64,000 nucleotides of DNA from JBBRYB01 sp038238115 (GTDB lineage: Bacteria > Actinomycetota > Actinomycetes > Propionibacteriales > Nocardioidaceae): contig JBBRYB010000002.1 of NCBI GenBank assembly GCA_038238115.1, positions 214,399 through 278,398 on the forward strand. Direction: 5' to 3'. Positions 50,764-58,953 of the stretch are shown here, one piece after another. The stretch's first letter is position 1, and each line of letters opens with the position of its first letter. The position numbers and the translations under genes are program-made. The notes under the pieces are model-generated. The model searched no databases and had not been told where the DNA came from. It was given only the letters and a program-made list of their open reading frames with translations.

Positions 50764-51846
50764 ATGACTGCGGGTGGCAGGTTCAGGGTCCGCGGGGTCG
50801 TACTTCCCGAGGGCGAGCACAGGGACTTGTACGTCGTCGACGGCCGCGTCACGTACGAACCCGTCGAGGGCGCCGACCTCGTGGGACAGGGCTGGGTCGT
50901 CCCCGGTCTGGTCGACGCGCACTGCCACATCGGTCTGGACGAGCACGGCCCCGTCTCGGACGAGATCAGCGAGGAGCAGGCGATCGCGGACCGCGACGCC
51001 GGCGCGCTGCTCGTGCGAGACTGCGGGTCGGCGGCCGATACCCGCTGGGTCGACGACCGCGACGACCTGCCGCGCATCATCCGCGCCGGCCGCCACATCG
51101 CGCGACCCAAGCGCTACATCCGCAACTACGCCCACGAGATCGAGCCCGACCAGCTCACCGCGTGCGTCATCGAGCAGGCCGAACGGGCGGACGGCTGGGT
51201 CAAGCTGGTGGGCGACTGGATCGACCGTGACACCGCCGACCTCACCCCGTGCTGGCCGGCCGACGCTCTCGGCTCCGCGATCGCGGCCGCGCACGAGCAC
51301 GGCGCCCGGGTGACCGCGCACGTCTTCGGGGAGGCGGCGCTGCCGGACCTGCTCGCAGCCGACATCGACTGCATCGAGCACGGTACGGGTCTCTCGACCG
51401 ACCTGATCGACGACATGGCCACGCGTGGCGTCGCGCTCGTTCCGACGGTCAAGCAGCTCGACGACTTCCCCAGCTACGCGGCCGCCGGCCAGTCGAGATA
51501 TCCCGCGTACGCAGCCCACATGCGCGAGCTCTACTCCCGCCGCCGCGAGACGATCAGGGCGGCGTACGACGCCGGCGTGCCGATCTATGCCGGCACGGAC
51601 GCCGGGGGAGTCCTTCCGCACGGGCTCATCGCCCAGGAGGTTGCGGAGCTTGCCGACTACGGCCTGTCACCGGTCGACGCGCTCGGCGCGGCGTCGTGGC
51701 GCGCCAGGTCATGGCTCGACATGCCGGCAAGCCTCGCCGAGGGCGATCCCGCTGACTTCGTCGTCTATGACGCCGACCCGTTGACCGACCTGAGCGTGCT
51801 GGCCCAGCCGCGCCGGATCGTACTGCGCGGCCGCATCCTCACCTAA
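50764..51846 (+). CDS. Amidohydrolase-family metal-dependent hydrolase
   Basis: A 360-residue composite-domain amidohydrolase. The metal-site motif VDAHCHIGLD (about residue 47), the later HVFGEAALPDL and IEHGTGLS histidines, and YAGTDAGGVLPHGL (the catalytic Asp, about 278) are in the standard order. The N- and C-terminal beta-sandwich is completed by VVYDADPLTDLSVL. The substrate is not evident; imidazolonepropionase-like and prolidase-like relatives exist. The frame is open far upstream, but the start at ATG 50764 follows element E with its -10-like box. Confidence 0.85.
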   Translation: MTAGGRFRVRGVVLPEGEHRDLYVVDGRVTYEPVEGADLVGQGWVVPGLVDAHCHIGLDEHGPVSDEISEEQAIADRDAGALLVRDCGSAADTRWVDDRDDLPRIIRAGRHIARPKRYIRNYAHEIEPDQLTACVIEQAERADGWVKLVGDWIDRDTADLTPCWPADALGSAIAAAHEHGARVTAHVFGEAALPDLLAADIDCIEHGTGLSTDLIDDMATRGVALVPTVKQLDDFPSYAAAGQSRYPAYAAHMRELYSRRRETIRAAYDAGVPIYAGTDAGGVLPHGLIAQEVAELADYGLSPVDALGAASWRARSWLDMPASLAEGDPADFVVYDADPLTDLSVLAQPRRIVLRGRILT

Positions 51847-51893
51847 CCGCCGACACGCCAGCAAAGGCCCGGCTCTGCCGGCGTGTCGGCGGT
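51846..51893. terminator. Bidirectional hairpin between the amidohydrolase and fdhA stops
   Basis: ACCGCCGACACGCC (51846-51859) and GGCGTGTCGGCGGT (51880-51893) form a perfect 14-bp inverted repeat; it begins on the last base of the amidohydrolase stop and ends 12 bases before the convergent fdhA stop. It shares CCGACACGCC with element E. Confidence 0.7.
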
Positions 51894-51905
51894 CGGCGAG
51901 CCGTC

Positions 51906-53138
51906 TCAGGCCGCCTTGGACGTCGCCCCGAGGAAGCCGTTGGCGTCCAGCACGTACTTCTTCGAGGCGCCCGCGTCGAACTCCTGGTAGCCGCGGGGCG
52001 CCTCGTCGATGGTGATCGCCGTCGCGTTGACGGCCTTCGCGATCTGGACCCGGTCATGGAGGATCGCCATCATCAGCTGCCGGTGGTACTTCATGACCGG
52101 GCACTGGCCGGTCATGAAGCTGTGTGACTTCGACCAGCCGAGACCGATTTTGAGCGACAGCGAGCCCTCCTTGGCCGCGTCGTCGGAAGCGCCCGGGTCA
52201 CCGGTGACGTAGAGGCCGGGGATGCCGAGGGCGCCGCCCGCCCGGGTGACGTCCATCATCAAGTTGAGGACGGTGGCGGGCTGCTCGTTTGCCGAGTCGC
52301 CGCCGTGGCCCCGCGCCTCGAAGCCGACGGCGTCGACGCCGCAGTCGACCTCGGGCACGCCGATGATCTGCTCGATCTGCTCCTTGGGGTCGCCCTTCGA
52401 CACGTCAACCGTCTCGCAGCCGAAGCTCCGCGCCTGCCTGAGCCGGTCCTCGTTGAGGTCGCCGACGATGACGACGGCAGCGCCGAGCAGTTGGGCCGAC
52501 GCTGCGGCGGCGAGGCCCACGGGTCCGGCCCCGGCGACGTACACCGTCGAGCCGACCTTCACTCCCGCCGTCACACAGCCGTGGTAGCCGGTGGGAAAGA
52601 TGTCGGAGAGCATCGTCAGGTCGAGGATCTTGTCCATCGCCTGGTCCTTGTCGGGGAACCGGAGCAGGTTCCAGTCCGCATACGGCACGGCGACGTACTG
52701 CGCCTGGCCGCCGACCCAGCCACCCATGTCGACGTAGCCGTACGCCGATCCGGGCCGCTCCGGGTTGACGTTCAGGCAGATGCCCGTCTTGCCCTCCTTG
52801 CAGTTGCGGCAGCGTCCGCAGGAGATGTTGAAGGGCACCGAGCAGAGGTCGCCTTCCTTGATGAACTCGACACCAGAGCCGACCTCGACCACCTCTCCGG
52901 TGATCTCGTGACCGAGGACCAGGCCCTCGGGCGCCGTCGTGCGCCCGCGCACCATGTGCTGGTCGCTACCGCAGATGTTGGTCGCCACCGTCTTGATGAT
53001 CGCCGCGTGCGGCAGCTTGCGCCCGACGTTGTCGGGGTGCACTCCCGGCCCGTCCTTGATCTCGAAGGTCGGATAGTCGATCTCCTGCACCTCGACCCTG
53101 CCCGAGCCCACATAAGCGACTGTCTTGTTGTCTGCCAT
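51906..53138 (-). CDS. fdhA: Glutathione-independent formaldehyde dehydrogenase
   Basis: Zinc-dependent MDR-family enzyme that oxidises formaldehyde with bound NAD, 410 residues. TNICGSDQHMVRGRTTAPEG and GLVLGHEITGEVVEVGSG hold the catalytic zinc ligands; CGRCRNCKEGKTGIC the structural zinc; VYVAGAGPVGLAAAASAQL the nucleotide site. The sequence closely follows Pseudomonas putida FdhA as I remember it, including SKSHSFMTGQCPVMKY. ATG 53138 is preceded by GGAGG. It is divergent from rpsP. Confidence 0.93.
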   Translation of the reverse strand: MADNKTVAYVGSGRVEVQEIDYPTFEIKDGPGVHPDNVGRKLPHAAIIKTVATNICGSDQHMVRGRTTAPEGLVLGHEITGEVVEVGSGVEFIKEGDLCSVPFNISCGRCRNCKEGKTGICLNVNPERPGSAYGYVDMGGWVGGQAQYVAVPYADWNLLRFPDKDQAMDKILDLTMLSDIFPTGYHGCVTAGVKVGSTVYVAGAGPVGLAAAASAQLLGAAVVIVGDLNEDRLRQARSFGCETVDVSKGDPKEQIEQIIGVPEVDCGVDAVGFEARGHGGDSANEQPATVLNLMMDVTRAGGALGIPGLYVTGDPGASDDAAKEGSLSLKIGLGWSKSHSFMTGQCPVMKYHRQLMMAILHDRVQIAKAVNATAITIDEAPRGYQEFDAGASKKYVLDANGFLGATSKAA

Positions 53139-53300
53139 GAACGAGCCTCCATTTTCGTCGGTGCCCTCACCGCCGCTGTCGATACGCGAAGAAACTCTGT
53201 CCGCGGGGCAAGACGCCGTCTGCACCCTGTTACCGAACGTAGTTTGGGGCAGGGACTCCACAACCGGAGCAAGTGTTCGCGGCAGCGTCGGCCTCCGGGC

Positions 53301-53365
53301 TTGCTCGGTTGCCGGCTCGATTGGCTGGCTCGATTGACTGGGTCGGTTGGCTGGCTCGATTGGCT
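53301..53365. repeat. 13-bp tandem repeats between fdhA and rpsP
   Basis: GGCTCGATTGGCT recurs with period 13 (clear units at 53314, 53327 and 53353, degenerate ones at 53301 and 53340). They lie in the 381-base divergent gap upstream of rpsP, which otherwise shows only a GGCAGACT promoter-like stretch near 53383. Their role is unknown. Confidence 0.75.
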
Positions 53366-53519
53366 TGCGGTCGGGTCCGTCTGGCAGACTGTGGGCGACT
53401 TCGAGTCGAGTTGGCCCCTCTCAACCAGCTCAGCCCGGATCCCGTGTGACCGCTACCCGGCCCCCACCTCGGTATGCCGCTCACCACCACCACAGACATC
53501 CAAGGAGACACCACCACTC

Positions 53520-54326
53520 GTGGCCGTCAAGATCAGGCTCAAGCGCATGGGCAAAATTCGTGCGCCCTACTACCGCATCGTCGTCGCCGACTCGCGCACC
53601 AAGCGCGACGGCCGCGTGATCGAAGAGATCGGCAAGTACCACCCGAAGGAGGACCCGAGCTTCATCGAAGTCGACTCCAACCGGGCGCTGTACTGGCTCG
53701 GCGTCGGCGCCCAGCCGAGCGAGCCCGTCACCGCGATCCTCAAAGTCACCGGTGACTGGCAGAAGTTCAAGGGCGAGGCGGCACCTGCCCCGATGAAGGT
53801 GGCCGAGCCCAAGCGCGACAAGACCGACATCTTCAACGAGGCGCTCAAGGACTCGCAGGGCGAGCCGAAGACTGAGGCCGTCACCGCGAGAAGGACAGCG
53901 GCGAAGAAGGCAGCCGCCACCGACGAGTCGAGAGCCGTTGAGGCCGTCGCCGAGGAGGGTGCCGTTGCGCAGATGTCTCCGGTCGCTGACCCGGCCGCGG
54001 CCGACGCAGCCATGGCCGATGAGGCGCCAGCTGGGGCCGACACCGACCCGGTTGTCCGCGACGCGAGCGTCCCAGCCGACGCGGCCGTCCCGGACGTGGA
54101 CGTCCCAGCCGACGCCGAAACCGACACGGACCCGGCCGTGTCCGACGTGGACGCGACCGACGTGGCGACCGCTGCAGACGTGAGCAAAGCCGACGTGGCC
54201 GCCGCCGCGGGAGTGGACCAGACCGACGTGGCCTCTCTCGCAGCCACCACCAGTGATGACTCGGCTGCAAATGACGATTCATCTGCCGGTGACGACTCGC
54301 CCTCCGGCGACCGGAGCGGGGCCTGA
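53520..54326 (+). CDS. rpsP: 30S ribosomal protein S16 with long acidic C-terminal extension
   Basis: The first 85 residues are a normal bS16: MAVKIRLKRMGKIRAPYYRI onward, with DSNRALYWLGVGAQPSEPV. The remaining about 170 residues form a low-complexity Ala/Asp/Glu/Val/Thr tail with repeated DVDVPAD, DVDATDV and SKADV-like units, strongly acidic after residue 140. Actinobacterial S16 proteins often have short acidic/alanine tails, but a 268-residue total is unusually long. GTG 53520 is set by the S16 N-terminus; the frame is open far upstream only by chance. First gene of the rpsP-khpA-rimM-trmD-rplS cluster. Confidence 0.94.
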   Translation: MAVKIRLKRMGKIRAPYYRIVVADSRTKRDGRVIEEIGKYHPKEDPSFIEVDSNRALYWLGVGAQPSEPVTAILKVTGDWQKFKGEAAPAPMKVAEPKRDKTDIFNEALKDSQGEPKTEAVTARRTAAKKAAATDESRAVEAVAEEGAVAQMSPVADPAAADAAMADEAPAGADTDPVVRDASVPADAAVPDVDVPADAETDTDPAVSDVDATDVATAADVSKADVAAAAGVDQTDVASLAATTSDDSAANDDSSAGDDSPSGDRSGA

Positions 54327-54328
54327 GC

Positions 54329-54595
54329 ATGCTGACCGATGCCCTCGAGCACCTCGTCCGAGGCATCGTGAGCAACCCCGACGATGTCAGAGTGCGCACG
54401 CGCCAGCAGCGTGGACGTAACCCTCGGTTCGCGGGCGGCGAGACGCTCGAGGTGCGTGTCAACCCTGACGACCTGGGCCGCGTTATCGGCCGGGCTGGAC
54501 GCACCGCCACTGCGCTCCGCACAGTTCTGCAGGCCCTCAGCGGCAGCAAGGACAACATCCGCATCGACTTCGTCGACGTGGACCGGCGCCGCTGA
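54329..54595 (+). CDS. khpA: KH-domain RNA-binding protein KhpA
   Basis: An 88-residue single KH domain. The GxxG loop appears as GRVIGRAGRTATALRTVL (about 50-67), which contacts RNA. Starts 2 bases after the rpsP stop. KhpA partners with KhpB (Jag) in other bacteria to control cell division and small-RNA functions; no khpB is in this window. Classical rpsP-khpA-rimM order. Confidence 0.93.
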   Translation: MLTDALEHLVRGIVSNPDDVRVRTRQQRGRNPRFAGGETLEVRVNPDDLGRVIGRAGRTATALRTVLQALSGSKDNIRIDFVDVDRRR

Positions 54596-54688
54596 CCCGA
54601 GCGCCAACGGCGAGGAGCCGACTGCCGCGAGGGGACAGGGCGGACGCTCAGATGTGACCGAGATCCTCGGGGCGGAGGGTGACACGGC

Positions 54689-55225
54689 GTGGCCGATTCG
54701 CGGATGGTCGAACTGTTGGTCGGCCGGGTCGGTCGCGCCCACGGCCTCAAGGGTGACGTCGCGGTCGACGTCCGCACCGACGAGCCAGACCGGCGCTTTG
54801 CCGCTGGTACGACGTACGACACGGCTCGCGGCAGGCTGACCGTGGCGAGCACCGCCTGGCACGGTCAGCGCCTCGTCGTCAGCTTCCACGAGGCGTCCGA
54901 CCGCGCCGCGGCCGATGGGCTGCGCGGGGTCGAGCTGCGCGTCGCCGTACCGTCCGACGTGCGACCAGACGACCCGGACGAGTTCTACGACCACCAGCTC
55001 GTAGGGCTCACCGCGTGCAGCGAGTCCGGCGAGGTTGTTGGACCGGTCACGGACGTGCTGCACCTCCCGGCGCAGGACGTGCTGGTCATCCGTCGCGGCT
55101 CTCGCGATGTGCTTGTCCCGTTCGTCTGCGAGCTCGTGCCAGCGGTCGATCTCACCTCCGGTCAGGTGGTCGTCGCCGACCAGCCGGGGCTCCTGGAGGA
55201 CGAGCCCGCCGAGGGTGAGGCGTGA
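54689..55225 (+). CDS. rimM: Ribosome maturation factor RimM
   Basis: A 178-residue assembly factor that binds S19 during 30S maturation. LLVGRVGRAHGLKGDVAVDV opens the RimM N-domain, and the PRC-barrel C-domain follows from about residue 93 (EFYDHQLVGLTACSESGEVVG; DVLVPFVCELVP). GTG 54689 or ATG 54704 could start it. Its stop overlaps the trmD start by 4 bases (GTGA). Confidence 0.94.
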   Translation: MADSRMVELLVGRVGRAHGLKGDVAVDVRTDEPDRRFAAGTTYDTARGRLTVASTAWHGQRLVVSFHEASDRAAADGLRGVELRVAVPSDVRPDDPDEFYDHQLVGLTACSESGEVVGPVTDVLHLPAQDVLVIRRGSRDVLVPFVCELVPAVDLTSGQVVVADQPGLLEDEPAEGEA

Positions 55226-56466
55226 CGGCGATGCGGATCGACGTCATCTCGATCTTTCCCGACTACCTCGCGCCGCTCGCGCTGTCGCTGCTGGGACGGG
55301 CTCGTGCCGACGAGCTGCTGGCCCTCCACACCCATGACCTGCGCGCTTGGACCCACGATCGGCACCACACCGTCGACGATGCGCCGTACGGCGGCGGTGC
55401 GGGCATGGTCATGAAGCCCCAACCGTGGGGCGAGGCGATCGACGACCTGCTCGCGGCGCGGGCTGGCCCTGGCAACCCAGACTCCGGTCCGCGGCTGATC
55501 GTGCCCAGCCCGTCCGGTACCCCGTTCCACCAGGCCACGGCCGAGCGCCTCAGTAACGCACCCTGGCTGATCTTCGCCTGCGGCCGTTACGAGGGGATCG
55601 ACCAGCGGGTGGTCGACCACTACTCCGGGCGGATGGCGGTCGAGGAGATCAGCATCGGCGACTTCATCGTGGGCGGCGGTGAGGTCGCGGCGATGGTGAT
55701 GATCGAGTCGATCGTGCGGTTGGTCCCAGGGGTCCTCGGCAACCCCGAGTCGCTGGCCGAGGAGTCGCACCGCACCGGCGAGGCGGGTGGCTTGCTCGAG
55801 TACCCCGTCTACACCAAGCCTCGGGAGTGGCGCGATCTCGCGGTGCCGGACGTGCTGTTGTCGGGACACCATGGCCAGGTTGCCGCCTGGCGTGGCGAGC
55901 AGGCGGTACGCCGGACGCTGCACCGGCGCCCCGATCTCGCCCACCACAGCTCGACGCTGGACGCCACTGCAGTCGCGGCCGGCCTCGACGCCGTGGAGCT
56001 CAGGCTCGCGGTGCTCAGCGACGCCGCCGAACTGCTGACACTGCAGCTGGCCTGCTGGGTGAGCGAGGCGCAGATCAACGGCGCGCTGTTGCTGCCGCCG
56101 CTGACCGAGTCGCTCTCCGACGTGCAGGCCGGGATCGGCCAGTGGACCACCTGGGTCCTGCGGACGGCCGGACGGTTGGTCGGCTCGGCGCGGGCCCGGC
56201 TGGAAGGCGATGTCTATCAGGTGGGTCGGCTGATGGTCGCGCCCGACCTTCAGGGCAGGGGACTCGGACGGCTGCTGCTCCAACACGCCGAGGCGGCGGC
56301 TCCGCCGCAAGCCAGGTCGTTCTCCCTGTTCACCGGTGCCAAGAGTGTCGGCAACCTGCGTCGCTACCGCAAGGCCGGCTACCGGGTCAGCGACGAGCCG
56401 ATGCTCGACGCCACCGGCAGCCCAGACCCGGGCGTGCTCCGTCTGACGAAGCCGCGGCGTCGCTGA
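55222..56466 (+). CDS. trmD: tRNA (guanine(37)-N1)-methyltransferase fused to a GNAT domain
   Basis: Residues 1-245 are a full TrmD with the SPOUT knot: MRIDVISIFPDYLAPLA, DDAPYGGGAGMVMKPQP, CGRYEGIDQRV and EISIGDFIVGGGE. From about residue 257 a complete GNAT acetyltransferase domain follows (VELRLAVLSDAAELLTLQLA; then MVAPDLQGRGLGRLLLQHA with the acetyl-CoA R/Q-x-x-G-x-G signature; SVGNLRRYRKAGYRV), giving 414 residues against about 240-270 for plain TrmD. No stop or start separates the parts. The acetylation target is unknown. GTG 55222 overlaps rimM. Confidence 0.93.
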   Translation: MTAMRIDVISIFPDYLAPLALSLLGRARADELLALHTHDLRAWTHDRHHTVDDAPYGGGAGMVMKPQPWGEAIDDLLAARAGPGNPDSGPRLIVPSPSGTPFHQATAERLSNAPWLIFACGRYEGIDQRVVDHYSGRMAVEEISIGDFIVGGGEVAAMVMIESIVRLVPGVLGNPESLAEESHRTGEAGGLLEYPVYTKPREWRDLAVPDVLLSGHHGQVAAWRGEQAVRRTLHRRPDLAHHSSTLDATAVAAGLDAVELRLAVLSDAAELLTLQLACWVSEAQINGALLLPPLTESLSDVQAGIGQWTTWVLRTAGRLVGSARARLEGDVYQVGRLMVAPDLQGRGLGRLLLQHAEAAAPPQARSFSLFTGAKSVGNLRRYRKAGYRVSDEPMLDATGSPDPGVLRLTKPRRR

Positions 56467-56660
56467 GACGAGCGGCTGCAGCGCCACTCGCCGGCCGTGA
56501 CAGCCCTGGCTGGCGAGACCATCGGTGGGAGCCCGCCCGAGATCATCTGGCAACGTCAGCCAGCGCCCAACGGCAGCAGCACCGGATTTCGGGGATGGGT
56601 GCGCACTGTGGCAAACTAGCTCGTTGGCGCCGCGCGTCCACCTGCCGTACCTCGGCGGGA

Positions 56661-56744
56661 GGTTCTGTCACAGGGGAACCGCTGATCCGACGAGCGAGCC
56701 TCACCGACCAGCAACACCTCACCATGCGTGGGTGACCTGTGGCA
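56661..56744 (+). promoter_or_regulatory. Candidate structured leader of rplS
   Basis: In the 299-base gap before rplS (56467-56765) there are several pairings: GGTTC (56661-56665) with GAACC (56676-56680); TCACC (56719-56723) with GGTGA (56731-56735); and GTCACAGG (56667-56674) with CCTGTGGC (56736-56743), one wobble, tying the two hairpins together as a pseudoknot or three-way structure. Ribosomal-protein leaders of rplS are known in other phyla. No gene is seen in the rest of the gap. Confidence 0.4.
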
Positions 56745-56765
56745 CCGACGAGGAAAGCGACCGAC

Positions 56766-57128
56766 ATGACCAACGCCATCGACGCGCTCGTCGCCGGGAT
56801 CGCCCGCGACGACGTACCCCAGTTCCGCGCCGGCGACACACTCAAGGTGCACGTCAAGGTCGTCGAGGGCACGCGCTCGCGGGTGCAGCTGTTCCAGGGC
56901 GTCTGCATCCGCGTCCAGGGCTCGGGCATCGGTCGCACCTTCACCGTCCGCAAGGTCAGCTTCGGCGTGGGCGTCGAGCGCACCTTCCCGCTGCACACCC
57001 CGATCATCGACCGGATCGAGGTCGTGACCCGAGGTGACGTCCGCCGCGCAAAGCTCTACTACCTGCGCAACCTGCGCGGTAAGGCGGCGAAGATCAAGGA
57101 AAAGCGCGAGGCTCCGGTTTCTCGCTGA
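56766..57128 (+). CDS. rplS: 50S ribosomal protein L19
   Basis: A 120-residue bL19. FRAGDTLKVHVKVVEGTRSR and GIGRTFTVRKVSFGVGVERTF are the standard blocks, ending with YYLRNLRGKAAKIKEKR. ATG 56766 follows GAGGAAAG; a GTG at 56739 would add nine residues and precedes that site. A potential structured leader lies upstream and lepB follows after 20 bases. Confidence 0.97.
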   Translation: MTNAIDALVAGIARDDVPQFRAGDTLKVHVKVVEGTRSRVQLFQGVCIRVQGSGIGRTFTVRKVSFGVGVERTFPLHTPIIDRIEVVTRGDVRRAKLYYLRNLRGKAAKIKEKREAPVSR

Positions 57129-57148
57129 CGCGCAGGTTAGGCTCGCTT

Positions 57149-58060
57149 GTGACCTCGGGGCCCGGCGGCGAAGCAGATGCCGCCTCAGATGACCGCACGC
57201 CGCAGGACCCGCAACCGCAGCGCCCCGCAGCGTCACGGGCGGCCATGGCCGAGCGCGGTCGGCGGGGCAAGCACACCGACAAGGCGCCGCTTCCGGCTTG
57301 GCAGGAGTCGCTGCTGCTCGTCGTCACCGCCATCGTGCTGGCCTTGGTCATCAAGACATTGTTCGTGCAGGCGTTCTACATCCCGTCCGGCTCGATGCGC
57401 GACACTCTGCAGGTCAACGACCGCATCTTGGTCCAGAAAGTCTCGTACTGGTTCGGTGACGTGCAGCGTGGCGACATCGTGGTCTTCGACGATCCGGCCA
57501 ACTGGCTCGGGGAGGAGAACGGTCAAGTCCCGGGCAATCCGGTCACGAAGGCGTTGTCAGTCGTCGGGCTCTATCCCACCGGCGGGCACCTGGTCAAGCG
57601 GGTGATCGGGGTCGGCGGAGACACCGTCTCCTGTGCACGGGGCGTGGTCAGCGTCAACGGCAAGGCTCTGCAGGAGTCCGGCTACGTGACGCTGGCGCAG
57701 CAGGCATGCACGGGTAGCTGGAGCGAGCATGTGCCACCCGGGCACATCTGGGTGCTCGGCGACAACCGCGAGCACTCCGCGGACTCCCGCGCACACACCG
57801 GTGACCCGGGAGGCGGCTTCATCCCGGTAGGCGACGTCGTGGGCAAGGTGTTCGTCGTGGTGTGGCCGGTCGATCGATGGCAGTTCATCCATCGCCCGGC
57901 GACCTTCGCCCAGCCGGCGCTTGACGCGGCGGCTGGGCTGATCGCGAGCGGCACTCCGGTCGGGTTAGCGTTGATCGCCGTACCGCCGTTGTACCGGCGC
58001 CTGCAGCCGCGCTCAGGTACGACGTCTGGCCCGCCCCGCAACCGGAGGAACCCTGCCTGA
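57149..58060 (+). CDS. lepB: Signal peptidase I, first of two
   Basis: A 303-residue type I signal peptidase. A charged cytosolic N-terminus is followed by one transmembrane helix (SLLLVVTAIVLALVIKTLFV, about 54-73). The catalytic Ser is in IPSGSMRDTL (about residue 82) and the general-base Lys in HLVKRVIGVGGD (about 151). The GTG start lies 5 bases after a TAGGCT box (57138-57143), suggesting a leaderless transcript, so lepB may have its own promoter within the rplS group. It overlaps the second lepB by one base. A second hydrophobic segment near residues 268-280 may also cross the membrane. Confidence 0.93.
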   Translation: MTSGPGGEADAASDDRTPQDPQPQRPAASRAAMAERGRRGKHTDKAPLPAWQESLLLVVTAIVLALVIKTLFVQAFYIPSGSMRDTLQVNDRILVQKVSYWFGDVQRGDIVVFDDPANWLGEENGQVPGNPVTKALSVVGLYPTGGHLVKRVIGVGGDTVSCARGVVSVNGKALQESGYVTLAQQACTGSWSEHVPPGHIWVLGDNREHSADSRAHTGDPGGGFIPVGDVVGKVFVVVWPVDRWQFIHRPATFAQPALDAAAGLIASGTPVGLALIAVPPLYRRLQPRSGTTSGPPRNRRNPA

Positions 58061-58953
58061 TGACAGACGAGGCCGGCCGCGCCCACGACTCTGAGCCCCA
58101 CCCGTCGACCGTCGCGGACGGTGCCAGGCGCGGCCAGGTCTCCGAGGGCGGCGGGCGGACGTCTGGAGGGCATCCGGTGCCGGCAACTTCCTCCTCGTCC
58201 GCGGGTCGCTCGTCAGGCGGCCCGTCGGTGCTGCGGAGGCTGTGGCTGTTCGTGCGCGAGATCATCATCATCATCCTCGTCGCGCTGATCGCCTCGGCGC
58301 TGCTGCGTGCCTTCGTCGTGCAGGCGTTCTTCGTCCCGAGTGGCTCGATGCTTCCCGAGATCCAGCTCAACGACCGCATCCTCGTCAGCCGCATCGGTGA
58401 CATCGAGCGCGGGGAGGTTGTCGTGTTCGAGGATCCCGGCGGATGGATCCCGCCGGGTGAGCAGGCGCCGCCACCGGGCCCGGTCCACCAGGGGCTGGAA
58501 TGGATCGGGGTACTGCCGGCGTCCGGACACGAGCACCTGGTGAAGCGTGTCATCGGGCTGCCCGGCGACCATGTGGTGTGCTGCAGCAAGGGCAAGGTCG
58601 TCATCAACGGCGTCGGTGTCGACGAGTCCGCCTTCATCAAGCCGGGCGGCAGGGCGGCCGACAACGTCAAGTTCGACGTCGTCGTGCCGGCCGACCACAT
58701 CTTCGTGCTCGGCGACAACCGCTACATGTCGGGGGACTCCTCGCGCCACATCCAGTGCGGGCAGCCGGAGGTCGGCTTCATCCCCTTCGACCTCGTGACC
58801 GGGCGCGCCTTCGCCGTGGTGTGGCCAGCCCGTGATCTGCACATCTTGCACGTCCCGGACGCGTACCAAGTCGTCCCTGGCGGGCGGAATCCCCCGTCCA
58901 GCGCGGTCGTCAACGTCGACGGACAGCGCGGTTCGTGCTCCACTCGGCAGTGA
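58060..58953 (+). CDS. lepB: Signal peptidase I, second of two
   Basis: A 297-residue paralogue of the previous gene. A 60-residue Gly/Ser-rich cytosolic N-terminus, one transmembrane helix (REIIIIILVALIASALLRAF), catalytic Ser in VPSGSMLPEI (about 96) and Lys in HLVKRVIGLPGD (about 163) are all present, plus the LGDNRYMSGDS box. ATG 58060 overlaps the first lepB stop (TGATG). Two adjacent type I signal peptidases are found in several actinobacteria, presumably with differing substrates. Confidence 0.93.
   Translation: MTDEAGRAHDSEPHPSTVADGARRGQVSEGGGRTSGGHPVPATSSSSAGRSSGGPSVLRRLWLFVREIIIIILVALIASALLRAFVVQAFFVPSGSMLPEIQLNDRILVSRIGDIERGEVVVFEDPGGWIPPGEQAPPPGPVHQGLEWIGVLPASGHEHLVKRVIGLPGDHVVCCSKGKVVINGVGVDESAFIKPGGRAADNVKFDVVVPADHIFVLGDNRYMSGDSSRHIQCGQPEVGFIPFDLVTGRAFAVVWPARDLHILHVPDAYQVVPGGRNPPSSAVVNVDGQRGSCSTRQ

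Noticed and set aside
52305..53519. Long plus-strand frame continuous with rpsP, opposite fdhA
   Set aside because: It is the antisense of fdhA in high-GC DNA; the S16 N-terminus fixes the true start at 53520.
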